Assembly: GCF_050948215.1 (NCBI RefSeq)
Contig: NC_135158.1
Span: 3,085,822 to 3,149,821 of the forward strand
Direction of reading: 5' to 3'
DNA: 64,000 bases
Source: Halictus rubicundus
Lineage: Eukaryota; Arthropoda; Insecta; Hymenoptera; Halictidae
Part shown: positions 14,599 to 27,020 of the stretch, one piece after another
Layout: every line of letters starts with the position of its first letter
How positions within the stretch are numbered: the first letter of the stretch is position 1
Program-made: the position numbers and the translations under genes
Notes under the pieces: generated by a model
What the model saw: the letters and a program-made list of their open reading frames with translations, nothing else
Databases searched by the model: none
Told to the model about the DNA's origin: nothing

Positions 14599-15577
14599 AA
14601 CAATGACAAAAAGCCACGTTAACGGTATTCGGTAAGTTTGTTTTATTTTATCGAGTTCTCTTTGTTTTCTTCTCTTCTTCTTCGCTGCGAGTCCTCTCCC
14701 TTTTTTCCTTGTCTCTGGCTCTGTCCCTTCTCTTTGGGAAACAGGAATATTGTGGTCCATTTGATGGTTCGGTGGCAAAATGGAGATATTTTTTTTAGAA
14801 CAGGGAAAATTGTCGAGAATATTTTTACGTATTTTTTTGCCGAGAGAATTTTGTTTCCGAAATACTAGTCTCGCAGAAAATAAAATTAGACTGCATTGGA
14901 TACCATGTAATGCAATTTATTCTGAAATTCGGAGTTAGCAATAAACTCTTATTAACCGTAAATTAAATAGCAGAATATTCCCTTTGATCCAGGTGTCTGT
15001 AAATTACCGTTCGAAAATTCTTGTTTACACGAATATCTGCTAGCCTGTGGATTTTTTCATAAATACGAAACGTGTAGATCCGAAGTTAAGAGATAAATTA
15101 TACTTTTGCGTGTACACTAATCAATGCCAAATGCTTGAAAACAATTATCAAAGAGGATCGGGATTTGCGAGAAAATGCAGAATCCGCTAACGCTTCTTTA
15201 ACACTCTAATCTTCCAAAAACCACCCACGATATTCAACGAACATAATCCCAAATTATTTCCTCTGATGAATACTGACCAGGATTATCCAACAGACATAAT
15301 TTCACCCTCGTCAACCTTCTTCGTTTCCTAAAACCCCCTAAAATCCACAGAAGTAGTAATCAGTGCAGAAAGAAGTATAATCGCATTGCTGTCAGCTCAA
15401 TCCAACGACATAAACTGAAACAAAAAGACTCGGCGATCTAGCCTGGATCTCAGTACAGGATGCAATTTTTTGTTGCAGATGGCTAGGATGCATTTTGTTG
15501 CAATTTTCCTGGCCTCGTATCTGTCAAAAGCTTTTTCTACATCTTCCACCGCAAGAACAGGTAAAATGAACGTATAA
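2157..15577 (+). CDS. peripherin-2/ROM1-like tetraspanin, 3' part
   Basis: Partial gene of the tetraspanin superfamily, rds/peripherin-2 subgroup: four-helix membrane proteins that oligomerise through the large extracellular loop and shape membrane, best known in photoreceptor discs. Three exons are visible: 2157-2368, 6547-6775 and 15479-15560 (or to a stop at 15575-15577). Junction phases agree: 2 to 2, then 0 to 0. The loop carries the CCG motif, then a PWSCC motif where peripherin-2 has PFSCC, then two further single cysteines (PCYH and QGC), and leads into a hydrophobic fourth helix. That cysteine order, with CC twice, is typical of the peripherin-like loop rather than CD63-type loops. 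The N-terminal exons with TM1-TM3 are absent and presumably lie upstream. The role in this organism is inferred from the family only. The C-terminal end is uncertain: the last exon may stop after five more codons or splice onward. Confidence 0.75.
2369..6546 (+). other. tetraspanin intron (4.2 kb)
   Basis: GT-AG intron bounded by GTAATT at 2369 and TTTCAG at 6541-6546, joining an AG|G split arginine codon. I see no coding exon inside. One AAGTAGTA...TCAGACA motif lies at about 6015. The rest is unremarkable A/T-rich sequence. Confidence 0.6.
6547..6775 (+). CDS. tetraspanin exon: second half of loop and TM4 start
   Basis: Begins with one base completing arginine and encodes YAELDGRV then VPWSCCRSDVKGPCYH, matching the YLVDGVPFSCCNP segment of peripherin-2. 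Next come an NST glycosylation sequon, a further QGC cysteine, and the start of a hydrophobic segment (SAVPLIVFLFVLQ) that is the outer part of TM4. It ends in phase 0 at a strong donor, CAG|GTAAAT. This is the most diagnostic exon of the gene. Confidence 0.85.
6836..6889. repeat. (CT)n microsatellite, interrupted
   Basis: CT dinucleotide tract with two short interruptions, about 60 bases inside the intron from the preceding donor. It spawns spurious arginine/glutamate-rich frames on the - strand. Confidence 0.95.
7602..7652. repeat. (TA)n microsatellite
   Basis: About 25 perfect TA dinucleotides in the tetraspanin intron. Likely polymorphic in length. Confidence 0.97.
10392..10425. repeat. 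(GA)n microsatellite
   Basis: GA dinucleotide tract followed by further purine-rich sequence to about 10440. It explains the arginine/glutamate-rich open frame around it, which I do not consider a gene. Confidence 0.95.
12320..12375. repeat. purine-rich GGAGA low-complexity tract
   Basis: Imperfect GAGAGG/GAGAGA sequence, almost pure purine on the + strand, within the long tetraspanin intron. Confidence 0.8.
14532..14597. repeat. (CT)n microsatellite
   Basis: Roughly 33 CT units with a single TTT interruption near the start, the longest pyrimidine tract in the window. It lies about 900 bases upstream of the last visible tetraspanin exon. Confidence 0.97.
15479..15560 (+). CDS. tetraspanin exon: end of TM4 and tail
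   Basis: Follows a good acceptor (TTTTTTGTTGCAG) in the required phase 0 and encodes MARMHFVAIFLASYLSKAF then a Ser/Thr-rich stretch. Joined to the previous exon it extends the hydrophobic helix, and ASYLSKAF sits where peripherin-2 has LRYLQTSL just after TM4. It ends either at donor G|GTAAAA (phase 1) or by read-through GKMNV to a TAA at 15575-15577. The first AATAAA downstream that could serve as a poly(A) signal is at 16051. The short length makes this call less certain than the 6547-6775 exon. Confidence 0.6.
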
Positions 15578-18500
15578 ATATCAAATTAAAGATTTACCGA
15601 TCTAGAGCCGAGAAAATGTGTGACAGTGACCGAAGAATAATCGTAGATCGCAATTTTCGTTATTTCGATCTGCTGCAAAATTTCATTTCAGTTTGTAACG
15701 AAGTTAAAGTTGTCCGACAGTGTTTGAGATGTAAGTTGTTTAGTTCGCCGTTGATTTTATTGAGGCAGAGTGCTCCTAGATTATTAGCGAGTTAAATTCG
15801 AAAGTTAATTCAAGGATAAACGCTGTCTTGAATTTTGTTAACTCGTCGTCGACTCGGGACTAAATTGAAAACGAAAATGAGAACTGTGCTCATTAATTGG
15901 TTTAATTCAATGGAGTATATTTTCGAATCGGTTAATTTAATGGAGCTCTTCATTAGAAGCGCTAGGGATGTACATTTAAAATTAGTTCCGCTCTTGAACT
16001 TGTTCAGTTCGTTAGCGACCCTGTCATGATATCCTGCGTACTATGTTTAAAATAAATTCGAGCATTTCATCTGAAATTTTGTAATTTCAATGTAAATTTC
16101 TCCTATAGAAATCCCAGCACATTCTGCTTCGAACATCGTTCCATTTTTTAAATTGTTCAGAGAAGTTGTAAAATATTTCACATGTGACCACCGGTAAATA
16201 GAGAAACGGCAAAAATACAGAGGAGAATATTTTTGCGTTTTAAGGCATGTAATGTAGCTATTATCGCGATCCTTTGTTCCATATAAGCGTGCTTAAACTT
16301 ATTTGAAAGTGTAGTGAAGTGCGGCCTCCATTTTTAAAACTGGCTGCAGTTTTTCGCATTCCAGAATGCATTCGAACATAAGGCGAGGTGTATAGAAGTA
16401 CACCATTTAGTTTTTACTCTGGCGCTCGCTTAATCACATCACCGCCTTTGACTCTCATTCTGGGGCCCTTCAGATGGAACTATGAAACGAGGCTTCAAAC
16501 TGGATACCGTGGCAATGTTATTTCTCGTTCTCTCTTTCATACTCCTCCGGAAATATTCGCTCTTTTGAATTTCCATCGTGAGTAGCAACAATTACACACT
16601 ACATTATCCCACAAACTTAAAAGATGATCTTTTGATATTAAAAGATTATCGATATTCGGGCTATAACTTCGTGTACAAAAAATTATAGAACATTCTGCCT
16701 GTGCTCATTCTAAAGTAAATTTTTTGAAAGTCACAATGAAAAATTTGGTTGGAATTTTATGGATACAAAAATGACAGAATCTTTTCCAGTAAGACTCACA
16801 AACCTTTTCAATCGCCTAATAAAATCCTATACACCGACTATTTGATACTGACTGAAGGAACAATCTCTTGGAAGAGAAAAAATAATAAAAATAAATAATC
16901 TAGATGAAGAAAGTTGATGTTGTTCCACAAGCTTTTCGGTGTCCCGATTCATCTCGAGTCCAGGGATCCCGTGGAGCTTTAACGAACTCGAAGATCGGCG
17001 AGTGTCTTTGATGCCCCGAAACTCTCGAAAGAATATGGTTGGGAGGAGGAGGAGAAGGGGTGGGGGTAGGGGGTGCGAGATGAAAGCCGAGGGACTGATT
17101 TTCAAGTCTAAAGAAGCCGAGGTGGATGGAAGGAGCAAACTCTGGTCGTCGGCTCGTACGTAGGGAAACACTCTGATTACCGAATCCGAGAAACGAAAGA
17201 TCTCGGGGATCGGGCGAACTCGAAAACGGAGAAGAAAGCTCGGGTTATTGAATCCGAGGGAAAAACGAAGCAAATTCACGTATTTACCAGGTGCACAGGG
17301 GCGGACAAAGGGGCGACGGAGGGGAGGGGGCTTGGAAAACGGGCTTCCAACGTCGGCAGCAGCTTTCGACGAACCGAATCGCTGGTACACACGCCTGTTC
17401 GCTGCCAATATGGCGAAGAACGCGTAAAACCGGTCGGTTTACGGTGAATAGGGAACAGAGGAGGGCAACAGGACTTCGTTTTGCACGCGCTGGAAATTGC
17501 GGACCGTTCGAAAGTCACTGGACAGGGGCGCGAATTCGCCATTATTCCATTTCTCGCCGGTAGCGACACCGTGCGATCGTCAACGACACTGAATGAAGTC
17601 TTTTCTTCTTTTTGAATAGCTTTGTTCAAAGTTACTATCAATTACTATTTGTTGGTAGTAGATTCCAGACTTTTCAGACAGGGCTGTGAAATCATTAGAA
17701 AAATTAAAAAATGCAGTGTTGCAGTATTTTTAGGAAATACTTAAGAAATGTTTATTTCGTATAAAAGGAAATTTTGAAGAAATTGCAATTGGTCAGAATT
17801 GCGAAGAAAATACTAAAAGTTGTGAAAATACAACTTCTTTGTATGGACCTGTATCGAAAATTTTAAAAATGCATTTTGACGTCGATTCGGTTTGGATTTT
17901 TGAATCCGGAGGATCGATCCGGCTTTCCATGGCAAAGGTTCTCAGACAAACGAAGTTTGAATATCTCGTTAGGGTTCTTTCCACCGTACAATATTCGCGA
18001 CTGTGCCTCGGCGTGTTACAGTATTCATGAAGTCGTTACTCGCAGTCACGATAATACTGGATTCGTTACACAGGAAGATTGCGAAAGCAGCGGAATTAAA
18101 AAATTACCCTTCACCGGTCCCAGACAGACTCATTCGTTACTGTTCCAAGCTTGTCGAATGGCTAATCGAGTTATCCGCCCCGTGAAATTGATCCTTTCTA
18201 ATGGGAAAATGTGTTTAATAATTCCTCTGTTTGATTCATATGGACCTTGCGCGTATTAATACTCTGCACCCATTAGACTATTAATGAATCAACTTTGTCT
18301 CTTGTGTATCGATTAAAAGTAGACTCCCGATGCTTTTCTTAAAAGTACACTTCAGAGTACAAAGTAGCTTCATTTACCAATGTCTACACTAATTGCCTTC
18401 ATTGTTTTCATCCTTAATTTTCTGCAGGAGAATACACACTACTCCATAAAATTAAAGAATCCCTTCTTCTTAGGTGTACAAATTAATTGGTAGCTCTTGC

Positions 18501-19329
18501 TTCGCGACTTTGTTATCTATATCAAAATAACCATAATGGATTTCAATTTTGTAGTGAACAAGCTGCTGTGGGTTGTCCTAAATAAATTCTAAGGCACAAA
18601 ATTGACTGCAATTTTGAAACACATATCGAATAGAACACGTATCTACGCGAATCTCTGGCGTCACTTTCGTGTCTTCTACGAACTCCAAAAATGAATACCG
18701 CGCGTTACGAAGCGTCCAGTATAATTTCAAGCCTAGAACGACTTTTTCCAGGTCCAGGCTGCATCTCTGCTGAAGCTATACCGCTCCAGCCATTGTTTCC
18801 GTTGGATTCGATCAGGTTGGTCGTAGCAGAGGCGCGTACGATCGAGAAAGCAGTTAGTCCCCATTCTGGTGGCCGATTCGAGTAGGGCTTCGGACGCTTG
18901 CACGAGACAGCGGAAGCACTCGAGGAAATCCCTCGCTCTACGTTCCGGCAATCGATGGCCGAAGAAAAGCGTTCCCGGCAACGGTTACCCGTCGACAAAC
19001 AACCGCGGACCTCGACGACCGGCACCCCCACACACCCTCCGCCCACCCCCGGAAAACCCTCTGCACCCCTCGTCGAACCCGCTAAATTGAAACCCGAGTC
19101 CGTGAGAAGGGCTGGGTGCCCGGCGCACCGTCACCTTCCACCAGCTCCCGCGTTTACTCGCCGTTTTATCTCGATCGGTTTTATTCCCTCTCTTCCGTGC
19201 TGTTGTTGCTGCGAAGAATTAGGGGACCAAATATTGAACCTAGCGGGACCGTCTATCTTTTTCGAATGGCTGGATTCTTTTGAGAAACTTGATGGCGGTT
19301 CAGAAAGATCGATGAATCGTGTTGCTTTT

Positions 19330-19530
19330 GGAAAGTATAGAAGAGAATATAGTATGTAGGAAGGAGTAGAAAAGTAGGACTATAGAAAAATAGGGATACA
19401 GAAAATTGGAAATGTATAGACACAGGAGCATAGAAAATAGAAAAAAGTAGAAAAATGGGAATATATAAGAATGGGTGTGTATAAAATAGGAATACAGGAA
19501 AATAGGTGTATAGAGAAATAAGCTCCGTGT
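19330..19530. repeat. degenerate ATAGAAAAATAGGRATA repeat
   Basis: Purine-rich imperfect repeats of ATAGAAAA / ATAGGGATACAGAAAA type recur at roughly 15-30 base spacing. They give a Phe/Tyr/Ile/Leu-rich, membrane-like frame on the - strand that is an artefact of the repeat, not a protein. Confidence 0.7.
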
Positions 19531-22500
19531 GGAAAATAAAAATAAAGTGGAGGGAGTAAGCGAAAACAGCCGAAAAATACATGTTTCATGTTTCGCCAGA
19601 AATTTCTCGCGCCGAGAAAATGCAATGGAGCACAATGGGTCGGATGCATGAAAAATGCCCGAAAAAATCGATGGTCCGTTGCTTTTGTTAGAATTTTGAA
19701 TACCGAGCGTAGAACTACCGCTACCCATGATCAAATAACGGGGCGGCACCGATACAAATTGCATCAAATTGCGCGCGATCAAATGTTTAGGTTCCATTTG
19801 CCATTTCTTGGAGTGCAAATACCTCGAAGCAATTGAATCCAGTATTCACTTTATTACGACTGTAACCAGAGGCGTCGGCACATACTACACCGTCGTTCCC
19901 CAAGTATTAAACATTATATCGGTTAGTTTATTTAACAATCGCCTCTCACAATATTGGGCTTTTAAATATTCGGTTGGTGGCTGGATGCGCGGGTCGCGTG
20001 CGATCCAATTTGGATATTGCGTTTTCGGTAAATACTCTAATTCGATAGATCCCTCGTTTTATTCGCGGTCTGATCGTAAAACTCGATGGCCACTTCACCG
20101 AGATCGTCGCGGACGTCGTCGATTTAATACGTGGGACTAATAATTCCTGATTCGGCGACGACGAACGAGTCGGATCTCGAGAAATTTCATTAACCGAAAA
20201 CGATGATACCTGATGCTGCGAATGAAATATTCAATTGATCGCGGTTCTGCATATTCGCCGTATTTTCATGAAAATAATGTCCGTCGTTACTCATTCCAGT
20301 TTCACTGCCGAATAAATTAATGTCAATCCGAGACCACAACGGAGCCCAAAAATTAACCGAAAATGAGATCGCATTGCAACTCGACGAAATTAAGCGAAAT
20401 TAAATTGTGGTTAGTGCAGACCTAAATCAAAGCTTGCAATTGGACAAATTAGTCACTCTAAAATAGTGGAAAAATTAGTAGACACGTCTTAGAAAATTTA
20501 CGCACAAATTTAAATGATCCATGAGCTGATGTTGTCAATTTTCAATAGGTAAACCAGAGGTTGTTTTGAGGAGAACATTGGTTTTGTAAGGAGTATTAGA
20601 TGGTCTACGGTCAGGCATACAGAATTCTATATAAATACACGCAGAGATGGGAGCGAATCGATTCTTAAACATTGTAAAATTCTTTTTTAATAATTCACTT
20701 AATAATTTTTTTGTTCAGAACAATGACTATTCTTATTACTCTGCAACTCAATTCATAAAATGATGAAAAATGTTCCAGGGAGCTTATTTGAATAATTTCG
20801 GTGACTGTTGGGAGGGTACCCTTTAGTATTCAATTTGGAAGGTGAAGGGTGGGACTCGGAGGCGGGAAAATTGATCGACGTCGAAAAGGGACGGTCCCGT
20901 TTACGATCCAGGGCCGGGCCACTTGCCTGTGACTTCAATTTAGACGAAAGGGTTGATATTTCCTATGACACTGTAATCCCGGAACAGGATTTTGTCGTGC
21001 TCCCTCTCAGCCGGCGAGTCGGGACGGAACATTAAAGCTGTTTTCACATTGTCGTTCGTAGAGGAACTCTCTGCCGAGTACTTGCCATGGTAATCAACTG
21101 GAAGCCACTGCCAGAGTCCATTCCAGATTGCCCCTCGTTCAATTAGCATACATACGATGGCCACCGTTGCTTTTGTACCACCCCTTCAACCCCCCTTCGG
21201 CCCACCCCCGCCCACGACTTCGACCCAGTTTCTTCCGAAACAGAAGTGTCTTCCGTCCGTTAATTAATTCGTCTGCTCTCGGGATATATTAATCTCGGAT
21301 CTATGAATCGCTCATGGGAGAACAACCCTTGCGATACTTGAGTTCCTCTATTTCCAATTGTGGCGAAAATGTCCATCAACGTCCCAAGATTATATTCAGA
21401 AGATACTGATAAATGAATGCACGTTTGCTAATTTATCTTTCAATTGGGAGGGAGATACCTTCGAGCGCTGACAATAATAATTCGCGGCGTCCGCTGTCCA
21501 AAATCATGCGGCGATCGCTCCTGAACGAATTAGGCGAGTGTTCAACGCGCAGGCTCAGCCACGGGACCGGAAATTGAAGGAACTAGGAACCACGGACAGG
21601 AACGAGTTATGAAATACGACGTCGGAGGGGGATGAAATTTACATGAAACTTAATCGGTTCGGGCGGATACGGGCCGCGCCACCCGTGACTGGCTCGCAGG
21701 ATGCATTTCTAATTGACTAACCCTTTTCCCTTCGGCGAAACAACAACAGCAACAACGCCCGCGTATCGATCCCCGGACGTCTATTAAACGCATCCCGATT
21801 GGAACAATGAGATACCTTCGCCGGAGAACAACGAACATAATCCTCCGAGATCCAGACGAATTAGCCAGCATTATCTTCTTGTTGATTAACACGGATTATT
21901 CTCGAGCTTTACTCATATTCTTTTCGAACCTGTTCCACGGATAAAATGGTTAGAAAATGTTCTAAGAAGTTCCAGCCGCGAAGATCAGTGTCAGAAAAGT
22001 CTGAAACCTTCTTCTCGTTATAGCAGACGCCTTAGGAAGCAAGCCCAGCTCTCATGAAGTGGAACACTCGACGATTATGCCGACGTTCTTAATATCTCGG
22101 ATTTAGCTTCCGTGTCGGACGTTTTCTGCGATGGTTAAGTCTTTTGGGAGCAATGCAACGCTGTACGAAGCTCAGTCCGGTAAGATAGATTTCCTATTCT
22201 TCGTTTAAACAGTGGGAATATAAACGATTAACTATACTAGTTGCACATTTCTTTATTAATATGAATTTTTTATTTTAAGAACATTCTAGAACCGCACTGA
22301 ATTCAGTTTGATAAGGTAGGTTCCTTCTGAAGTGTTTTTAACTTTTATCCAGTAGAAGAATCAGCGTGTAATCAGACCAGTTTTCTACTTCAAACATAAA
22401 GCGTGTGTTTGATCTTTCCAAAATTTCTGCAGCATTGCTATACCTTGTATACCGTGGTATTCGTTAGTTATAGAAGGCTCGCGAGGGGAACTGGAGTTTC

Positions 22501-23124
22501 GGCAAGTAGAAATACCAACGATTACGCCGGCGTCTTCATTATTTTCGATATAATCTGTCCCCAAGCTTGTTTCGCCGTGGCGGTAATGGCTTCCAGAGAT
22601 AATATGCAACGCGGTGAAACTTCCGACCAGACTTCGAGGGAAGATGCTCTATCACCGAACTTTTCCGCGTCCAATGAGCCTTCCTAATTACTTCGCAGAA
22701 TGTTAACTCACAAAGAATGCTCTTTAATACCCGAAAGAGCGTCGCGTTAAACCAGACACCGCAATTTTCAAAGTGTCCGTCCATATCGGCGGAGTTTCTT
22801 TCGCGGGGAACTTGCTGCTCGCTTTTATCAGGGAAACACAAAGTTGTTCCGTTGCGCTGGGTCCGAGAGATTTCATGCTCCTTGGGATCCTCTAATGTCT
22901 ATCCCTTTGAAATTCCAAAAAGTTCTCCCCGCACCCACGCTCCCCTCTTTCACGATAAGAAGCTTTTTATTCGACGTACGAATAACAGGGAGATCAGGCA
23001 AAAGCAAAAGAAACATGTCGACCACAATAGTCCTCTGTTGCATGCGAAATTCTTTGAAACAATAGGCAGTGCATTGGAAATTGCTCTAAGAGGGTTTAGA
23101 GTACTTGGTTACGGATACGATCGT

Positions 23125-23440
23125 AAGTAGTACCAAATTACTTATGGCCAGACATGTTTTATTCAAGATGAGCAGGTACAAGATACTATAGAATACAATG
23201 TTTTGATAAGCAGTATCAAATAACCTATTATAAAATTATTATAAAATTATACAGTTCTCATTGTTCCTGGCATTGCAGGGAATATTGATTTACTAAGTAG
23301 TATTAGATGGAATGTGTTCAGACATACATCGTTCGTTATAAATACCGATTGAAATAGAAGTGGCTCAAAAAGCCAAATAGTGAATTAAACATTACAAGGG
23401 ATGACAATTTAATAAGTAGTATCAGACAACCGTTTTCAGA
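23125..23440. repeat. cluster of AAGTAGTAnnAGA...TCAGACATAC motifs
   Basis: Four related segments start at about 23125, 23208, 23295 and 23414, spaced 83-119 bases. Each opens with AAGTAGTA or AAGCAGTA, and three of them continue about 20 bases later with CAGACAT. Single relatives are scattered through the window (see findings). Confidence 0.65.
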
Positions 23441-25688
23441 CATACCTTCACATGCACGGGTAATCAAAAAATTCGTATTACAAGGAATCTAATGAATATT
23501 TTTGTGCGAAGAAATAGACAATTACTAGTTGGACAACACAGTTCACTAGATAAATATAGTGGATAAATAATGTTAATTTTAATTTTAAACCCTTTGAAAA
23601 TAATTTCCGTTATATTCGCACCGGTAGAGCCAGCGTAATGCTACGTTATCCAGTTTATAGCGACCCTCTGTTTTCCAGGACATACATTTTCATTCATCCG
23701 GCGCGCGCAGCGGCTGATAGCGTGCCGTCAGTATATCCCCGGCGCATTTTTATTGCTCGGTTATTAATCACCGCGACGAAATACGTTAGCGAAAGGGCTC
23801 CGGGACGCGATCTATCATCCTCCGTCTTGCCCCGTCGCCCATTTTACTCGCAACAGAGTCCTTTTACAGCTGGCCGCCTTTAAAAGATCAAACGCGCCAC
23901 CCAAGGCGTTCCATTGAATTTTCCAGTGGACCTCGGGCACCGTGGATCAACGGCGAGACTTCATTAATCCTTGTAAGTTACGCGGAGAGGATTTCCAACG
24001 TTGGCAAACTTCGCCAACCCTTCTCGATCATTTCCCTCGTGCTCCCGAGCCACCGTGTACGCGTCCCGCCTATTAAACGTGTGTTTAATCTCGTTTCACC
24101 CTGTTCTGTTTTTTTCCCCACAGCCCCCTTCTTTTTGTAACCCGACAGCCAATGAGAACCTGTTGCTAACCCGTGCCGCAATTATGCGTCAGCCTTTCGG
24201 CCGTCGGCTGTGCGCTCGGGGGACTTATCGCGGAAACCCACCCCCATACTGTCGGCCAAGAACCAGCGAGAACCGAGAAAATAAAACGATCGCAGATACA
24301 TTGCGGTGCCGTGTGCTTGGTCAATTCGCCGTCGAACCTTCTTTTTTTCCGCTTCATCCCTTTCCCACCCCTGCGGGGGTTATTTTTCCGAGACTGACCC
24401 GGGCAACAGGCACTCCGGAGCTGCCGCCACTGCCCATCAGATAACTCGACAGACCAGGGCGCAGCCGAAAAAGAACTTCGAAAAAATTTTCGGCCAGATT
24501 CTCCGCCGCTCTGCATCTGATACGTAGAATGAAATATTCAAAAGGGTCTCCCTCGGTTGTCTCGAGGCTTCCTGTATGCTAGCATGAAAATTCAGTAAAT
24601 GATTCTCGAGATAACACCGTTGAACATTACACAGGGCTCTAGGGCTGTTTGTATTCATTTGTTTCTCGTCGCGGATCGGGGAAGGTCGTTTTACGACTGG
24701 CTGGCCATTGCTCGTCCGCTTCTACTTCTGCGTAGCTGTTGCTTGAAATCGTTTTGTATCACTGAACGCTTGCACTACGATATATTTTACGATTACAGCG
24801 ATTAGGATTTCTTTCACGTTTATAATTTCTTAGAAGAACAATGAAGTTTGTATTCATTGTATGCCTTGTGTATGGCTTTATACCGAAAATAGAATATTGT
24901 TTAAAGAAATTTAGAATTGACTCCCCTGATAAGGAATTAACTCGGAAAATGTATCGAAACGATTTAACAAAGTAACCAGACTGCAAATCAGAAAAATAAA
25001 AATGTTCTGTATCTACGATGACGTTACAATAAACATGACAGTGTTTGATGGAGGTTTACAACTCCGACAGGGGGAGGAACATTGTGAACCATTGATTTCG
25101 AAGGGAGGTAAGGTTATGAAACACCGATCCCGAGCGATGCGGGGGTGGATTTCTTTAACGACTCCGATAACCATGGGTTATTTAAGTTTATCATTGCCGC
25201 GGGACTCCGTGGGATCATCGTGGACGGATCCCGATATTTACAGCGTCCGTGAGTGCCGCATCAATCTCGCATCGGGCCGCAATGGCCGTTCTGTACGCTC
25301 GCAAATCCACGTCGTTTAGGTGGCCGGTGCATTAAACTGGATTTATATTTCCTCGAATAGGAGGCGATAGGATCGATCGGTATTGTCGGCTGGTAAAACC
25401 CCGAGCACCGGTCTGCATCTTATTTGAGAATCATCCTCTCTTTCGCGTCTCTTCTCCGCATCCTCCCCTTACTCCTCTGACCCCCAGTAATAAAATCGTG
25501 GAAGGAAGTTTACGGCGTCACCACTTTTGTTGTCTCTATCGGGTCCTGTGGTTGGTTTCCTCGGTCCTTTTGTGCCTCCGCCACAGATTTATGGATCTTC
25601 CCCCGTTCGAGACGAGCGGATGAATTCGTGGAACAGCGGTTGTTTGGACGCTGGGAAACGATAGCACGCGACGATACAGCTCCTGGGG

Positions 25689-26195
25689 TCTTGCAAATCC
25701 GAAACTAACAACGTTGTAACGTCGACCTAGGCTTCGAGGGACCCAGCTTCGTTATGTTCGGGGAGTTACGGTTGTTTCTCGAAGGGCCAAATTACCGTAT
25801 GGAAATCTAGATCGGTCCAGACGACTGTCGTCAGGGTAAGGAAGATTGATCTCTCGCGAATCTTCACGAAACGATACTGTTTCTTGAGTCTGGCAAAACA
25901 GAAGGTCGCAGAATACAACATTGCAACCTCCAGCCAAGGTTCCAAGGAGCTAGCTTCCTCTTAGATCTGCAGTTGTCCCTCAAAGAGTGAAATTATCGTA
26001 TGAACATCCAGATTGTTCGAAACGATCGTGTTCAGTTTGAGGAAGACTGATCACTGTTCCTTGTGTCTTACAACCCCTAAACTTACAAAATACAATATCG
26101 TAACATCGGAGCTATGGTTACAGGGAGCTAGCTCCGTTACAGTCAGTGCCTATAGTCATTCCCCGAAGATCGAAATTACCGTATGCAGGGCAAGG
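25689..26195. repeat. diverged tandem array, three units of ~180-200 bp
   Basis: Units start at about 25689 (TCTTGCAAA), 25889 (TCTGGCAAAA) and 26066 (TCTTACAAC). Each contains in order: a TACAACRTTGTAAC-like block, an AGCTAGCTTCGTTA-like block, AAATTACCGTATG, CAGAT, AACGAT and AGGAAGAYTGATC. Similarity is clear but imperfect, so the array is old. Confidence 0.75.
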
Positions 26196-26756
26196 ATCGC
26201 GTCTATCGCAAAGAAGCCCGATCACTAGGGACTATGTGCGAAACAAATTACCTCGGAGAGATCTCGGGCAGAAGGAAGGGCCTGAAGGTCCAATAGGTGA
26301 AAGTCCCCGGGGGCAGCCCGATTTCCCAGCGATCCCCACGCGGATTACCGTGGTCGTAACTCCCATTATCCTAGGAGAGTCCGACTGATCTCCTTGGCCA
26401 GAGATCGTTGGAGCATAAATCTGTTCCGGGTTCGGTTCAGCTGGTCGTCGGCTGGCGGCATCGTGTTTTTGCGATCGGCCGGATGAGCGACGTTTCCAGC
26501 CGGTCCACGGGATCGAACGAAAGGAGAAATTGCATCGAGCGAACCTCCGGAGGCAGAGGGTGAAAGGGAGAGGGAGGGGCGAAGAGGGGCGAGGTCGATG
26601 GAACGAGATTAAAAGAGGCAAAGCTACAAGATTAAAAGGCAATGCCGGACACGGGCCGAATCGAACGACGCGGACGAATGCTCGCGGAGACATTTATATT
26701 CCCTGCAAATCGTTATTGACCGATCAGAGGGCTCGAACGATCCTCCCAACCTGTCT

Positions 26757-26776
26757 ATCTCTCTCTCTCTCTCTCT
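26757..26776. repeat. (CT)n short microsatellite
   Basis: Short pyrimidine CT tract in the intergenic region. Confidence 0.85.
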
Positions 26777-27000
26777 CCTCGCTTCTCGTTTCTCCTTCTT
26801 TCCGCGCTCTTAGTTTCGCTCGTTGTCGACGTTCCAAGCTTTTCCGGGACGCACACGGTCGGAACGCGTGCGACACTTTGTTTCCAGGTCTGCGTTCGGC
26901 GTGTCTCATTGTCCTTTATGATATCCAGAGGCTTTTGTGTCCGTCCGTTGATCTCGTTTCTCTCTTTTAGTGTCGCGCGCGAACCGCGTCGTCACGTAAC

Positions 27001-27020
27001 GTCGTCGTCGTCGTCGTCGT
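27001..27020. repeat. (GTC)n trinucleotide repeat
   Basis: Six and two-thirds perfect GTC units, not in a recognisable coding frame. Confidence 0.9.

Larger units (their letters stand above)
6776..15478 (+). other. tetraspanin intron (8.7 kb)
   Basis: Long phase-0 intron from GTAAAT at 6776 to TTGCAG at 15473-15478. It holds CT, TA and GA microsatellites (listed separately) and otherwise single-copy sequence without a recognisable exon. Open frames at 10211-10501, 10675-10941 and 13678-14124 were examined and not accepted. Confidence 0.55.

Noticed and set aside
16827..17408. 193-codon open frame on the - strand, the longest outside the dynein exons
   Set aside because: Composition-driven Ser/Leu/Arg/Pro-rich sequence opposite purine-rich DNA, with no recognisable domain and no partner exons.
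18898..19359. 153-codon + strand open frame, Pro-rich
   Set aside because: No homology recognised. It crosses from GC-rich sequence into the purine repeat. A tetraspanin tail exon here cannot be excluded but is unsupported.
19300..19818. 172-codon hydrophobic frame on the - strand
   Set aside because: Produced by the degenerate ATAGAAAA repeat; repetitive Phe/Tyr/Ile text, not a transporter.
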